Shown here one piece after another: positions 33,280 to 46,268 of a stretch of 64,000 bases of DNA. How positions within the stretch are numbered: position 1 is the first letter of the stretch; the number at the start of each line of letters is the position of its first letter. The stretch spans positions 98,949,531-99,013,530 of the forward strand of contig CM076851.1 in assembly GCA_039519185.1 (NCBI GenBank). The letters are read 5' to 3'. Position numbers and translations under genes: made by a program. Below the pieces are notes generated by a model. That model saw only the letters and a program-made list of their open reading frames with translations, searched no databases and was not told the origin of the DNA. The DNA comes from Astragalus membranaceus. Lineage: Eukaryota; Streptophyta; Magnoliopsida; Fabales; Fabaceae.

Positions 33280-35166
33280 TGGAATCAATTGAATCGTGGT
33301 TGGGTGTATGATCGACTATATCCGGGAAGAGCGTTTTTGAAGGAAACTTTTGTAAATGGGGTTGAAATGGTAGCGTGACAACATGAATTGGCTAAACGAG
33401 AAGGGGGATAAGAAGTTGGTGCTTAAAATGCAACGGTGTACCTATTAGGACCGATGATGAAATAAGGGATCACTTGTATCGTGTCGGGTTTAGGCCTAAT
33501 TATTAAATTTGGGTGGACCATGGAGAACAACTTCCAATTTTTGACGTAGGGGCTTCAAGCAGTTCTGGTGTTGGTGTTCCATCTAATGAACAATTTGAGT
33601 CGATGGAAAGCATGATTTGTGATGGTTTCGGGGTGAATGTGCCATTTGATGAGCCTTAGTATGACGATCATGATGAACTTCCAAATGAAGGAGCACATAG
33701 ATTTTATAATTTGTTGAGAGAGTCAAACAAACCGTTGTTTGAAGGCTCACCAGAATCAAAATTATCTATGTGTCTGAATCTTTTAGCGCTCAAGTCCTGG
33801 AGTAATATTTCTGAGTTGGGTTTAGATTAAGTGACTCAAATGATGTTGGAAGCGACACCAAATAAGGATAATTTTCCAAAAAGAGGCAAGGATGTTAGTT
33901 TCGAAGCTGAGATTGGAATGTAAGAAGATTGATTGTTGTGTGGATGGGCACATGTTGTTTTACAGTAATGAATTTGGTAAAACTGATGGTGCGCCACAGG
34001 AATGCAGATTTTGTGGAAAGCCGAGGTATCATGTTCATAAAGGGGAAAAATGTAATTATAAACCCATCCATGTAAAGTCGATGTTCTATTTGCCTATAGT
34101 TTGAAGGTTGCAAATAATGTTTGCATCGACCGAAATTGCAAAGAAAATAACGTGGCATTATGAGAATAGGTGCACCTCAGACATTTTACGCCACCCATCT
34201 GACGGTGAAACGTGGAAACACTTTGATCAAGTGCATTCGGACTTTGATATTGTTGTGCTCTGATGGATTTACGTACTCCATATATCCAAGCATCAACGAC
34301 ACCCTATTCCTGTTGGCCAGTCATTGTTACCCCTTACAATCTTCCTCCTGAGATGTGCATGACTAAACCGTATATGTTTTTGAATTGTCTGATACATTGT
34401 CCATCCAATCCAAAAGCTAGCCTTGATATCTTTTTGAACCTCTATTTGATGATCTCAAGAGATTGTGGGGGGGGGGGGGTGTTTTGACATATGATGCAGC
34501 ACGAAAGAAGAATTTTATGATGAGAGCGACATTGATGTAGACAATTAATGACTTCCCTGCTTATGGTATGTTGTCTGGTTGGGGGACTCACGGTAGATTG
34601 GCATGTCCCCACTACATGGAACACACAAAGGCGTTTACGCTGAAATACGGGGGAAAGAGTTTTTGGTTTGATTCGTATCGTAGATTCTTACCGTCAGGTC
34701 ATGAATTAAGAAGGAACGAGAAGGATTTCAAGAGAGGGGTAGTTGAAAGAGATGAACCACCACCTTTGTTGACATCAGGTGAAATCTAGACCAGAGTTAT
34801 GGATTTGCCACAAGCCACGGAGGTAGGTGTGCTCCCCGATTGAACGGTTATGGACGGGTGCATAACTGGACAAAAAGAAGCATATTTTGGAATCTCCCAT
34901 ATTGGAAAGATAATCTATTGAGACACAATCTCGATGTTATGCACATTGAGAAGAATTTCTTTGACAATATATTTTACTCTATGGTGAATGTGAAAGATAG
35001 AACCAAAGCCAAATATTGTCTAACACCCGATGAAGTGAAAGATGTTTGTCGATGGTTGAAAGGATTGAGGATGCCAGATGGTTATTCTTCTAACATTGCA
35101 AGATGTGCAGATGTGAACACCGGGAAGATGTATGGGATGAAAAGTCATGATTGCCATGCATTCTGA
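33280..35166 (+). pseudogene. TNP2-like CACTA transposase (Transposase_21), decayed
   Basis: Fragments in shifting frames follow the order of the plant En/Spm TNP2 protein. These are an N-terminal 'YDRLYPGRAFLKETF' with 'DHLYRVGFRPNY' (about 33300-33530), a zinc-like segment 'ECRFCGKPRY' (about 33995-34025), and 'DGETWKHFD' (about 34200-34220). They are followed by a 'Pro-Tyr-Asn-Leu-Pro-Pro' region (34335-34350), 'LSGWGTHGRLACPH' (34570-34615) and 'WNLPYWKDNLLRHNLDVMHI' (34890-34950). Many stops and several frameshifts, plus a G-run near 34465-34477, interrupt it. The catalytic part downstream of about 35160 is missing. TNP2 would cut the element ends; this copy cannot. Confidence 0.85.
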
Positions 35167-35169
35167 TTC

Positions 35170-36510
35170 AGATTCATCGACCGATGAAGAGGATGTGCAG
35201 GTGGTTGTCGACCCTGATGGTCACCGTTGCAAAGTCATCTGACACGTAAGTATTGTTTGACTTTTTTTAATTTAAGTTAATTATGCAATGATTTATATAT
35301 GTTTGATTGTTTGGTATATCTTTCATTATGCAGGTTGCTTCCTGCGAAGGTCGCTTCATCGTTTATCACATATGTCATTCAGAAACTATATTTTCAAAAC
35401 TATCATGAAAAGTGGACAAAAGTCAATGTCGAGGAAAAGGAATTTTTTTTGGATTTCTTTAAGGTAAGCCTCTGTTATGTCATTACCTATATTATTAATT
35501 TTAATTTATTGTTTATGTTAAATATAATTACTAATACATATTTTGATTTTGCTTAATACAAACCAAGGTGACGTGGCTGCCGGAACATAATGCATTTGTG
35601 CAGAGATAAGCAGCCGAAGTACATGAGTGACCATGTTTGGAATGCCTTCAAGGCACATTGGGCATTAGAGAGCTACAAAAAAAAGCTGAAAAGGCCAAGC
35701 AGAATAGAAATTCAGCATGCTGTCAGATTGGTAAATTATTTTAAATATCTGTGTGTTATTTTAGTTTACTTAGGGTGATTAGTTAGCAATCATTGAATAT
35801 GTGTTTCATTTTTACAAAGTAAGAAGGTCGGGCGCAATATCACTATTCCCGAGCTGCATAGGGCTACACATGTGAGGAAGGGTACTAACGAGTATGTTGA
35901 TGAGAGCTCGAGGAAAACTCAGGTAAATATACAACTTGATTTGTATTACATAATGTTGTTTCCTTAAAATGGAGCACTAATTATGCTTTGTTTTCTGGTT
36001 ATGCAAAACAGGAGGGGGTTACTGAGACGATGATTGAGCCGACTCAGGGGAGCTAGAACCCTGACTCACTTGGTCCACTTCACTCTGAGATCGAAGCTCT
36101 GGAGAATTGCAACTGGAAGAAGGCGATAGGTGGGCTGAATAAGGGTCGTCTGTATGGTTCGGGGCCCTTGGCTCCATATATGGAGTTTGGGGTCGACCAC
36201 TTCGTCACCATCGGACCTTCTAACAGTCGACCTCCTCCTCCTCCTCCTCCTCCTTCAGCTGAGGAGACAGAGTAGCTCAGGCAGCAGGTGCATGCTCAGG
36301 TCATTCACACTCAGGCGCAGCAGCTGCAGACTCAACAACAAGTGCAGACAAGTATACAAGAAGACTTCTTAAAGTTTACCCGTACGTAGGCGAAGATGTT
36401 AAAGTTTTATAACCGCATGCGACCAGATGGGTATAGGTCGTCTGAGTCTGAGGGGTTTGATGGTGCCGATAACCCCTATTCGGACTTTTTTTGTATTCGT
36501 TTGACATTTT
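35170..36510 (+). pseudogene. TNP1-like gene (Transposase_24) of the second CACTA
   Basis: The exons are separated by introns with GT..AG borders, for example around 35465-35568 and 35731-35819. They encode 'FQNYHEKWTKVNVEE', 'MSDHVWNAFKAHWALESYKK', 'GRNITIPELHRATHVRKGTN' and 'GRLYGSGPLAPYM'. A run of eight prolines is encoded by a (CTC)n repeat at 36226-36255, followed by a Gln-rich tail. The content and order match plant TNP1-like/Transposase_24 proteins. In-frame stops near 36275 and 36390 indicate decay. Confidence 0.65.
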
Positions 36511-37220
36511 AGTACTATGTTCTAATAATAAAAAATATTAAGATTTTTAATTTAATGAGAAATCAAATAATAAAAAATATTTAAAATTTTAATTTCGATA
36601 ATATAAATTCATTTCACTATATTGATTTCTCATATCATCATTACTGTTTTATTTCACATAAATGAAACATCAAAATACTAAAAATAATGATAGTAAATAA
36701 TTAATGCCTTTTTAAGTTTATAAAATAACCGATAGTTTTATTACCAAAAAAATAACCGATAATTTAAATTGATAAATTTTTTTAACGTGGTAATTATTTT
36801 AAAACAGGAAGTTATTTAAATATTTCTTTGACTTAAGTTATTTTGAGATTAATTATTTTTTTGTAATTTTATTTATTTAAAAATAGCTTTTTGAAACATA
36901 GTATAGTAATACTACTATTTTTTACCGAAAAATAGTAATACTACAAGACAATAAGATACTTATTGATAATACTAAGATATTTATCGAAGTTCTTCTCAAA
37001 AGAAAAAGATATTTATTGAAGTTGTTGAGTGAGAGTGTTAGAATGGAAGAGCAATTGCCATGACCATGTGCACGTTTAAAGTCTTTCCTTTCTTCTCAAC
37101 TACAAGTCAAATTGGCATATCAGTACTGGTTTTTCAGCTTCTAACTCAATCAAAGAAACAATACTTCCCCGCCATCTCAGTAATAATTTGACTAAATTCT
37201 CACTTTTGTCCCTAAATTAC
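36511..37220. other. AT-rich intergenic region
   Basis: No gene. Several long A/T stretches and short imperfect repeats around 'aataataaaaaatattaa' at 36525-36585. Possible distal upstream region of the flippase gene. Confidence 0.4.
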
Positions 37221-37237
37221 CACTCTTTTTCCTATTT

Positions 37238-37374
37238 GTTTTTTACAAAAAGTTTAAGCGAGTTGAGCTCCGAAGGCTCACTAGGGTCAGGACAGACTTC
37301 ACGGCTCTTTAAACGCTTATAGAGGTACTTACTGATCACCCACTAAAGAAGTCCTCGGCAGCCGGAGTTGAACC
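37238..37374 (-). mobile_element. SINE, 137 bp, with 17-bp target duplication
   Basis: Flanked by the perfect direct repeat CACTCTTTTTCCTATTT (37221-37237 and 37375-37391). On the minus strand the body contains a tRNA-like B box (GGGTTCAACTCC) near its start and ends in an A-rich tail ('ctttttgtaaaaaac'). A long perfect duplication plus a Pol III-type box and A-tail identifies a SINE. Confidence 0.8.
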
Positions 37375-38105
37375 CACTCTTTTTCCTATTTAAATAGTTT
37401 CAAAAGTTTATTTTTGTCCATCATCCTCTCCATTTTCTAAAAGATATGGAGAGTCCATTAATTTTTTTGTATTATTAATGCACAGAAATGCCAAATATAT
37501 GACACCCAATTAAGAAATGTATGTATTTTTACCTCAAAATTTTTGTAACGGACCGTCTATTTTTTCCATTTCTTTTAAAAAGGAAAATAAACATTTAGAA
37601 TTAACTTCATAAATTTTATAGTTTATGGGAGAAATAGAGTGAAGACTAAATTGAGGGTTATAATTGCATTTCATTGATTAGTACTGCGGCCTCTACCTTA
37701 CCTTTGAACTCAGAACACTAAACAGTGACATTTTCTGCCCTCCAAATCTGGCATGACATGGATTCTCTTTCTAGCTCCATCATTATTATTAGACGGGTCC
37801 ATTTTTTTTTATTTCCTTTTTCTAAAGCTTAGTATTTCTCACCTTATGTGATCAGTAATCACTTCTTTCCTAAAGAAAGAAATAAAGTCCTCTTTTCTGT
37901 TGTTGGTTTTTCTTTTCCCTTTTTGTTTGGGTCCATTTCATTGGTTCTATTTCAATATCTACCTTTCTTACCTTCTTTCTCTCAAGTATTATTGCCCTCA
38001 ATATCTGCAATGACAACTAGTTGATCTTTTCAAATCTAGTTTTTGAGTCTGTGAAGCTCATTTCAAAGCTGAAACATTTAGAGTAACTTGTAATAGTTGA
38101 AGAAG

Positions 38106-41100
38106 ATGAGTAGTGGTAATAGTAGTAGAAGTAAGAGGAACCAATTAAGGAAAATTCATGCATTCTCTTGTGGAAAAGCTTCATTCAGAGGTGAGCATTC
38201 ACTGATAGGAGGTCCTGGATTTTCAAGAATAGTTTATTGCAATGAATCAGAACGTGGTGTTGAGGGTAGTTTTGTGAATTATAGTGACAATTATGTCAGA
38301 ACTACTAAATATACAATGGCTACTTTCCTTCCAAAGTCTTTGTTTGAGCAATTTAGAAGAGTTGCAAATTTTTACTTCCTTGTTTGTGCAATCTTGTCTT
38401 TCTTTCCGGTGTCGCCTTACTCTGCGGTTAGCAATGTTGTTCCTCTTGTGGTTGTTGTTGCTGCTACCATGGGGAAGGAGGCTGTTGAAGATTGGAGAAG
38501 ATGGAAGCAGGTAATGTTCTTCAATTGTTGTGTATGGTTGAGATGTTGTTCTGTTATCTAAATTTTATGTAATTTGAATGTTGTTGATTGTAGTTTAGTC
38601 TATATTTTGAATTGTATTTTTAATTAATAATTGTTATCTAAGTTCATCCAAAATCATTTTTAACAATGCAGCAACAAGAGTTTGATGGTTTTGATTCTCT
38701 AGCATTTCTGATTAGAGTGGTCAAATTGGGCGGCACAGCTCAATGGGCCAAAGTGCAAAAGCGGACTGGTCTGGGCCAGCCCAGTTATCTACTGACTTGT
38801 CGTTTTTGTAGCCCAACGGCCCAACCAAAAAAACTAGGTCAACGGGTTGGCCTGGTCTAGTCCAATTTTTAACAAAGAAAACACTAAAAATGTTTAAAAA
38901 GTATAAAAAAGCAGCCCCAATCTGGGCCAATTGTGCTAGGCGAAAATGGCCCGATTCTTTCTGGGCCTCTATTTCTCAAGCCCAGCTCAACCCAGAACAC
39001 CTAGCCATTGAATACTATTGAATATTCTTAGGTATGTTATTTTTATATTATGATTACATCAGGATATTGAGATGAATAACAGAAAGGTTAAAGTCCACAA
39101 TGGAGGTGGTATTTTTGACTACTCTAAATGGAGGGATTTAAAAGTTGGAGACATAGTGAAGGTAGAAAAAGATGAATTTTTCCCAGCTGATCTAATTTTA
39201 CTTTCCTCAAGCTACGACGAAGCGATTTCCTATGTCGAGACAATGAATCTCGACGGCGAAACAAATCTTAAACTAAAACAAGCACTGGAAGAAACTTCCA
39301 AGCTGCAAGAAGACTCTAACTTTCAAAATTTCAAAGCTATCATAAAATGTGAAGACCCAAATGCATATCTATACTCATTCATAGGGAATATTGAACTTGA
39401 AGATCAACTATATCCTCTTGCACCTCAGCAACTACTTCTTAGAGACTCAAAGCTGAGGAACACAGATTTTATATATGGTGTGGTAATTTTTACCGGTCAT
39501 GATACAAAAGTGATGCAGAATTCTACAGATCCTCCATCTAAGAGAAGTAAAGTTGAGAAAAGGATGGATAAGATTATCTACTTTCTGTTCTTTGTATTGT
39601 TTTTTATTTCTTTTATTGGTTCTATTTTATTTGGGATTACAACAAGGGAGGATCTTGAAAATGGAGTAATGAAGAGATGGTACCTAAAACCAGATGATAC
39701 TACAATCTACTATAATCCAAAGAAGGCAATTATTGCAGCAATGCTTCAGTTTTTGATTGCATTAATGTTGTATAGTTACTTGATTCCAATTTCTTTGTAT
39801 GTCTCTATTGAAATTGTTAAAGTTCTTCAAAGTATATTTATCAACAAGGATTTACACATGTATTATGAGGAAACTAACCAGCCGGCGCATGCTCGTACCT
39901 CAAATTTGAATGAAGAACTTGGTCAAGTTGATACTATACTTTCTGATAAAACAGGAACTTTGACTTGCAATTCTATGGAATTTATAAAGTGTTCTATTGC
40001 CGGGATTGCCTACGGACGGGGCGTTACAGAAGTTGAGAATGCTCTAGCTAAGAGAAAAGGCATACCTTTAAGTCAAAAATTCACAGAAGAGATTTCTGAG
40101 GAAAAGTCATCCATGAAAGGTTTTAACTTCATGGATGAAAGGATTATGAATGGAAATTGGGTGAAAGAGCCTAATGCAAATGTAATCAAGAACTTTCTGC
40201 GGTTATTGGCAGTGTGTCATACTGCAATACCTGAAGTTGATGAAGAAACTGGCAAAGTTTCATATGAGGCTGAGTCACCTGATGAGGCAGCTTTTGTAAT
40301 TGCGGCTAAAGAGCTTGGATTTGAGTTTTATGAAAGGACTCAAACAACTATTTCGTTGCGTGAGTTCGATTCGATATCAGGCATGACCATTGGAAGGTAT
40401 AGATTTTGTTTTTGGATATGTAAGCTTGATTTTCTATATCTTAAATGTTGAGAAATACTTTATGTTACGAAACGAAAGAGAAGAATAAGAAATAACAAAA
40501 CCGCACCCCCACTTGTGAAGTGTTATTTGGTGCTCACGAATCCAGCTTCACGTGTATTTCTTACATTTCTTACAAAAGCTATTTATATTGAATAGCAGTG
40601 CTCTTAAATGTTTATCTGCAATTGAGACCTGAGTTGTGATTTCAATTTTGCAGATCCTATAAACTTCTAAATATATTAGAGTTTAGTAGTGCGAGAAAGC
40701 GAATGTCTGTTATCGTAAGAGATGAGGAGGGGAAACTATTACTTCTTAGCAAAGGCGCTGATAGGTTTGTAAATTTGTTCTTTACAAGTTAATGTGTATC
40801 ATTTCCAGTTAGTTTCAGATGTTCGAAATATTAAACTTCTTTTTTCTGTGACTTTGTAAATCAGTGTGATGTTTGAACTACTTGGAAAGAATGGAAGGGA
40901 GTTTGAAGAGAAGACTAAGCAGCACATAAATGAATATGCTGATGCTGGTTTGAGAACCTTGATAATTGCATATCGCGAACTTGATGAGGAAGAGTACAAT
41001 CTATTCGAAAAAGAATTCATGGCAGCGAAGAATTTAGTAAGTAGCGATCGGGAGCAGATTGTGGAGGAAGTATCAGAAAAGATTGAGAAGGATTTGATTC

Positions 41101-44100
41101 TTCTTGGTGCTACTGCAGTTGAAGACAAACTTCAAAATGGGGTATGTTGAAATTAGCCACATCCTATGCTGTCATAAAAGCTTAAAACAATTCTTTATGC
41201 TGTGTTTTGATGAATCTGTTTGTGTCATATTATATAGGTTCCTGAATGCATTGACAAACTAGCACAGGCAGGAATAAAACTATGGGTTTTGACAGGTGAT
41301 AAAATGGAGACAGCAATCAATATTGGGTAAGTAAGTTCAAATTATATCAATAGATTTTGAAATCCTTTTTCATATTAAATATGATGTCATAACACTGATT
41401 TAAAAACTTGTGTGACTTCAGGTTTGCTTGTAGTTTACTTAGACAAGGAATGAAGCAAATTATAATTAGTTCAGACACTCCAGAAATCAAATTACTGGAG
41501 AAAGTTGAGGACAAGTCTGCTGCTGCAGTGGTAAAACCTTATAATCATATTATATATCATGATGTGATGAAACAAAATCTTTAGATAGTATGATAGGATC
41601 AACTGGTAGAGAAGAAGAAAAAGAAGGAAACTAAATGAAAATGTAGGTGAGAGCATTATTCAGGAACTGTTTGTTATAAGAAAGAAACAATCAGAAAATA
41701 TATTGAGAAACACAATGACATTCTGTATATAGGTAGCATAGAGTTACAGGCTTTGTACTAAAGAAATGAAACATAAACCGCGATCGGGAAATTAAACTCC
41801 TAAAACTATAGCTCTTAAACTAAAAGAGAACAGCAAAAAAATTATATTCATCATCGGCCATACATTTCCAATTGCAGCTAAAACACATTCTTTGATGATA
41901 TTCATCATCGGCCATACATTTCCAATTGCTCCTCCCATCAACTTATTTGAAATCGGAAGATCCCTCCCAACATCGCAAAAATTATAGCATTTCCAATAAG
42001 AACTTCACCATACAGTTTTGTTGTCTTTTACCCATGGAGTTTAAGGCTATTGGATCTATGATTGTGATGGAAGTTAACTGAATCTCAGGCAATTAAGGCG
42101 AGCGTTCTTCGTCAATTAAGGGAAGGAAAAGACATACTTGCTGCATCTATTGAAAGCTCTGAGGCATTAGCTCTGATAATTGATGGCAAGTCTCTCACTT
42201 ATGCACTACAAGATGATGTAAAAGACTTATTTCTCGCACTTGCAGTTGGTTGTGCTTCTGTTATATGCTGTCGTTCATCACCCAAGCAGAAAGCACTTGT
42301 AAGTTTCCCTTGTAACTTCATAATGTCTCTCTATTTTCTCCCTTGCAAAATAACATGCTTATAAGTTACATGTTCAATTCTTTTACAATTATGCAGGTTA
42401 CTGGATTAGTAAAGATTAAAACAGGTAGTACTACTTTAGCAATTGGTGATGGAGCAAATGATGTTGGAATGCTCCAAGAAGCAGATATTGGGATTGGTAT
42501 CAGCGGCGTCGAAGGAATGCAGGTAAATCTGACATATCATGCTTACAAGTTACGACCAAAATTATTTTGGTTTTTGTCACCCTCCCTTAATTTTTTTTTA
42601 ATTCTTTTTATTTCATGATTTTTCACTTCCCCTTTGACTCACTAAATTTTCAGGCAGTAATGTCTAGTGATATCGCAATTGCTCAATTTCGGTATCTTGA
42701 GCGCTTACTTCTTGTTCATGGACATTGGTGTTACAGAAGAATTTCATCAATGGTAATAATCTTACTCCTTAAAAATATTACATTAAAACACATGCTAATC
42801 CAGAATCTGTACTTATTTCAATGGTTTAATTTGATAAGAACAATTATCTCAAAACTTAAAGCATTGGTTACTTAGTTGAATTCTATTTTATTTGACAGAT
42901 ATGCTACTTCTTTTACAAGAATATTGCCTTTGGCTTCACTCTGTTCTTCTATGAGATCTATGCCTCATTCTCGGGTCAAGCTGCATACAATGATTGGTTC
43001 CTCTCACTATACAACGTTTTCTTCACTTCCCTTCCTGTTATTGCCTTAGGAGTCTTTGACCAAGATGTCTCTGCTAGATTATGCCTCAAGGTAGCCCTTT
43101 AAAAACTCAATTGCTTTGCTACTCTATTTAGATAAACAACTTGATTAAGCAATTGTAGCAAAATCATTTATCTTATAAGTCTTTATGTATAAGCTATTTT
43201 CATAATAAAACATAAAATAAAGTCAAAATGTTTTCATAAGTTATCCCAATGAGCTTATGAAAATAAGCTGAAAATAGCTTATGAATATATCATAAGCTGT
43301 TTTATAAGTTCTCCTAAACAGTAAGTGCTTATGTCAATAGATAAGTTCAAATAAGTCAATCCGATCTGATGTGGGACTTGAGTTTTTCCCAACACACTCC
43401 TACACGCCCCTACTATTGGGCTTGGTGCATGGATAATAATGGTGGGTAGCCTGATGAATCTTGGATAGACTTTGATACCAGCTAAGAATTTGTTTTAAGC
43501 TCACTCAACCCTACAAAATCGGCTTGTAGAGCGGGATGCCTCCACTTATAAACTCTTTTACAAGTCATATTATATTCGATACAGGACTTGGGTTTTTCTC
43601 AACAGTTTCCTCATTAGATACATAAAGAAATCACAACATTATCTTCATCTCATGACACTTTCTTTCTGTATTCATATTTCAGTTCCCATTATTATACCAA
43701 GAGGGTGTACAAAATATCCTATTTAGCTGGAAAAGGATTCTGGGGTGGTCATTCAATGGAATCTTAACAGCTACCACAATATTCTTCTTCTGCATAAAAG
43801 CAACAGAGCATCAAGCATTTCGCAAAGGAGGAGAAGTAGCAGGGCTAGAAATTCTTGGTGCAACACTATACACTTGTGTTGTATGGGTAGTGAGTTGCCA
43901 AATGGCATTATCCATAACTCACTTCACTTACATACAACATGTATTCATATGGGGTGGCATTTTCTTTTGGTATATATTCCTCTTAGCATATGGAGCCATG
44001 GAACCTTCATTATCGACCACTGCTTATAAGGTCTTAATTGAAGCTTGTGCACCAGCACCATCTTATTGGCTCATCACTCTCCTTGTCCTTGTTGCTTCAC

Positions 44101-44294
44101 TACTTCCTTATTTTGCTTATGCTTCGATTCAAATGAGGTTTTTCCCTATGTTTCATCAAATGATACAGTGGATAGAAAGTGATGGACAAGCAACTGATCC
44201 TGAATATGTTTATGTTGTCAGACAGAGATCACTTAGACATATAACTGTTGGTTTCACAGCTCGTTTTGAAGCTTCCAAGACTTCAAACCATTGA
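38106..44294 (+). CDS. P4-type ATPase, phospholipid flippase (ALA9-12-like)
   Basis: Eleven exons: 38106-38510, 39063-40396, 40654-40764, 40865-41141, 41238-41326, 41422-41530, 42089-42298, 42397-42522, 42654-42752, 42899-43090 and 43683-44294. All introns are GT..AG, and the total is 3564 bp (1187 codons plus stop). The length matches Arabidopsis ALA8-12 (about 1200 residues). The motifs are in order: DGETNLK at residue ~199 in the actuator domain, PISL at ~376-379 in membrane helix 4, the phosphorylated Asp in DKTGTLT at ~430, GDGANDVGML at ~862, and a C-terminal set of hydrophobic helices. The protein would move phospholipids to the cytosolic leaflet, normally with a Cdc50/ALIS partner. 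No break was seen. Intron 1 carries a repeat-like insertion. Confidence 0.96.
38700..39005. repeat. Decayed TIR-like repeat in flippase intron 1
   Basis: A GC-richer block with many 'gggcc'/'ggccca' motifs begins near 'TAGAGTGGTC' (about 38713) and ends near 'cacccta'-like 'acacctag' (about 39003). The ends are weakly inverted and resemble the hAT-type repeat at 46649-47256, but I could not find a target duplication. It sits between a normal donor and acceptor, so splicing should remove it. Confidence 0.35.
41847..41930. repeat. 32-bp direct repeat in flippase intron 6
   Basis: A unit around 'tcatcatcggccatacattt' occurs at about 41847-41878 and again at about 41899-41930, separated by 20 bp. 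It is a small local duplication within the intron. Confidence 0.75.
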
Positions 44295-44462
44295 TAAAAT
44301 TTTTTTTTGTTTTCTTAGTAGTATGAGAAAAATGTTTGATTTGAACATAGGAGTAATTTTGTTGTTATATTCTAGGTGGAGGTAGGTCTTCTGTTGTTTA
44401 CCGACTAGATAAACTAAGGCCAAAAGGAGAAGTTCTTCCTCAGAAATTTCATCACTATCCCA

Positions 44463-44592
44463 GGAAGGTAGCTCAGTTGGCGAGCTAAAGGACATGAAGG
44501 AGTTGCAAAGTTGCAAGAAGGAGGTCCAGGGTTCAAACCCCGAAAACTAACATTCCCCCACCCCCACTAACATTTGCTTATCAAAAAAAAAA
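44463..44592 (+). mobile_element. tRNA-derived SINE or tRNA pseudogene
   Basis: An A-box-like GGTAGCTCAGTTGGCGAGC at about 44467 and a B box GTCCAGGGTTCAAACCCCG at about 44527 are correctly ordered but widely spaced. They are followed by a C-rich segment and an A-run (44583-44592). The long spacing and the A-tail favour a SINE over a tRNA gene. No clear target duplication was found. Confidence 0.65.
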
Positions 44593-45278
44593 TCCTATAT
44601 GAAGCATAGACCCAAACACAAACATGAACACCTGACACGACACAGACATGTCCACACCTATTTTAATCTGAAAAATACAAGTAATTGAAGTAAGAGTTCT
44701 TTAGAAATAAGAAAAAATAATTTCTCTTCAGGCAAAAAAAAAATATTAAGATCACAGAGGAACAAACAAATATTGTAATTTGATTCCTTTTTTCATTTCA
44801 TTACAAGACAATCCCTTTAAAATTATATAAATCATATAACAAATGAATTTCTAGCAACACACTAAATTGCTACATTAGTAAGAAAAAAAAAGTAAAAGAA
44901 TTTACATGTTAGTCAAAGAATCTTAGCTCCCCTTTTTAGTAGAAAATGTCGAGGTTTCACACAATTACGCATCTCGGGCCACAGATATGAGGACTCACAT
45001 TCTTACAAAGTGAGCCGAGCAACTCACATTTCAACTCACATTTCAACTACATATATAAAAACTAATTTGTCCAAATTGAAAGTTAGTCGTTCGGTCAGAT
45101 GACCTGAAATGCGTGACTAAGTGAAACATGTGTCTTTTGTACTACACAGAATCCGTGTCCGAAACACACATATTCTTTCTATTGCATACCTCGAATGCTA
45201 TGTTTGTTTCCGCGTCCAACACACAGTCGACGTGCCTTTGGTAACGCGGAAGCAAACACGCAATAAATCCTGTTACTA
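44593..45278. other. Intergenic between convergent genes
   Basis: AT-rich, no ORF of note. It would contain the 3' untranslated regions of the flippase (from the left) and the calmodulin-like gene (from the right). Confidence 0.5.
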
Positions 45279-45770
45279 CTAAGCAAGGCCAAGGCCAAGG
45301 CCTAAGGACTCAAAAGCAGACCTACCAATAACATTGGCAAATTCAGCAAAACTAATAACACCATCACCATCCATATCAGCCTCTACAATCATCTCTCTAA
45401 GTTCTCTATAAGTAAGAGGCTGACCCATTTTAGACATTGCACCTGCCAACTCAGCTGCTGAGATATATCCATTCCCATCACGATCAAATGACTTAAATAC
45501 CCCAAGAAGCAGCTCTTGATTCACGAATGTCTCTGCAGTACTCATATCTGGTAATATTGCTTCTACCAATTCATCAAACTCCACAAATCCATTGCCATTT
45601 GAATCCATGTTTGTTAACAGCACATGGATTTGATCACCCGTGGGTTTTAACCCTAATGATCGAAGGAGTGCTGCTAGTTCTAAGATTGTTAGGCTTCCAT
45701 CTGAATCCATGTCGAATTTCGCAAATATTTCTCTTAATTGGTTCAGCTGAACAACTTCAAGTTCCGACAT
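45279..45770 (-). CDS. Calmodulin-like protein with four EF-hands (CML15/16-like)
   Basis: Single exon, 163 residues. I place the start at the ATG at 45770 (MSELEVV). The open frame continues upstream to 45917 but that part has no family resemblance and is probably leader. Four canonical EF-hand loops are visible: residues 20-31 (DMDSDGSLTILE), 56-67 (DSNGNGFVEFDE), 96-107 (DRDGNGYISAAE) and 132-143 (DMDGDGVISFAE). All have acidic residues at positions 1, 3 and 12, and Gly at position 6, so all four should bind Ca2+. Length and sequence agree with the Arabidopsis CML15-18 group. It would act as a Ca2+ sensor that binds target proteins. It is convergent with the flippase gene. No N-myristoylation or membrane signal is seen. 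Confidence 0.95.
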   Translation of the reverse strand: MSELEVVQLNQLREIFAKFDMDSDGSLTILELAALLRSLGLKPTGDQIHVLLTNMDSNGNGFVEFDELVEAILPDMSTAETFVNQELLLGVFKSFDRDGNGYISAAELAGAMSKMGQPLTYRELREMIVEADMDGDGVISFAEFANVIGRSAFESLGLGLGLA

Positions 45771-45917
45771 AATTCCAGAAGAAAAAACTATAAATTCTAG
45801 CTTTAAGTTAGAATAAATTATAGAGGCGAAATCACTTTTATTCAAGAATACTCGAACATACCAAAAACAATTTGGTATCTCTTGAATTACTTCTGGCTCT
45901 CCAAAAAGTGAATCCAA

Positions 45918-46256
45918 ACATGCTCTAAATTAACGATAATATGTTAGAGGGACAATGTGTTGAAAGAATGTTGGGCACAAACAAAAGTGCAAAAAATGAT
46001 CATTGGAATTTTGCAGAAGGAAAACCGAAAACTGGAAGAGAACAGGAGAGGTGTTTAGGAAGATAAGATAGGAAATGGTTTACTTATTTTAGTATCATAA
46101 GTTTGTTTTGGGTCAGAGGTAACATTAATTCGTTGCTTTCTTTTAGGAGAGAAGAAGACTAGGAACGGAAAGCGCGTAGCTTGATTCATTCATGTATTAA
46201 CAAACTAACCATGTCTTGGGCATTGTCATCTTAGTATATATGGTGTTATTTTTGTG
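45918..46256. promoter_or_regulatory. Upstream region of the calmodulin-like gene
   Basis: Contains no ORF of note. It should hold the promoter and leader of the minus-strand gene ending at 45279. I could not pick a convincing TATA box. Confidence 0.35.
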
Positions 46257-46268
46257 ACGGTTTCTTAA

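Larger units (their letters stand above)
28355..36510 (+). mobile_element. Second CACTA (En/Spm) element, 5' end and genes
   Basis: Begins CACTACAAAATAGCTGTC at 28355, with subterminal 'attagcgacag' and 'ccgtcgctaat' motifs that also occur in inverted form, as expected of transposase-binding repeats. After a leader region come a decayed TNP2-like gene and a TNP1-like gene, both on +. A copia-like element (28699-32161) is embedded. No matching right terminus (TTGTAGTG) was found before 38 kb, so the right end is lost or diverged. The boundary at 36510 is where recognisable TNP1-like sequence ends. Confidence 0.75.

Noticed and set aside
44463..44540. Possible functional tRNA gene
   Set aside because: A and B boxes are present, but the spacing is too long for a cloverleaf and an A-tail follows; better explained as a SINE.
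45771..45917. N-terminal extension of the calmodulin-like protein
   Set aside because: Open but unlike the family. The internal ATG at 45770 gives the usual length of about 160 residues.
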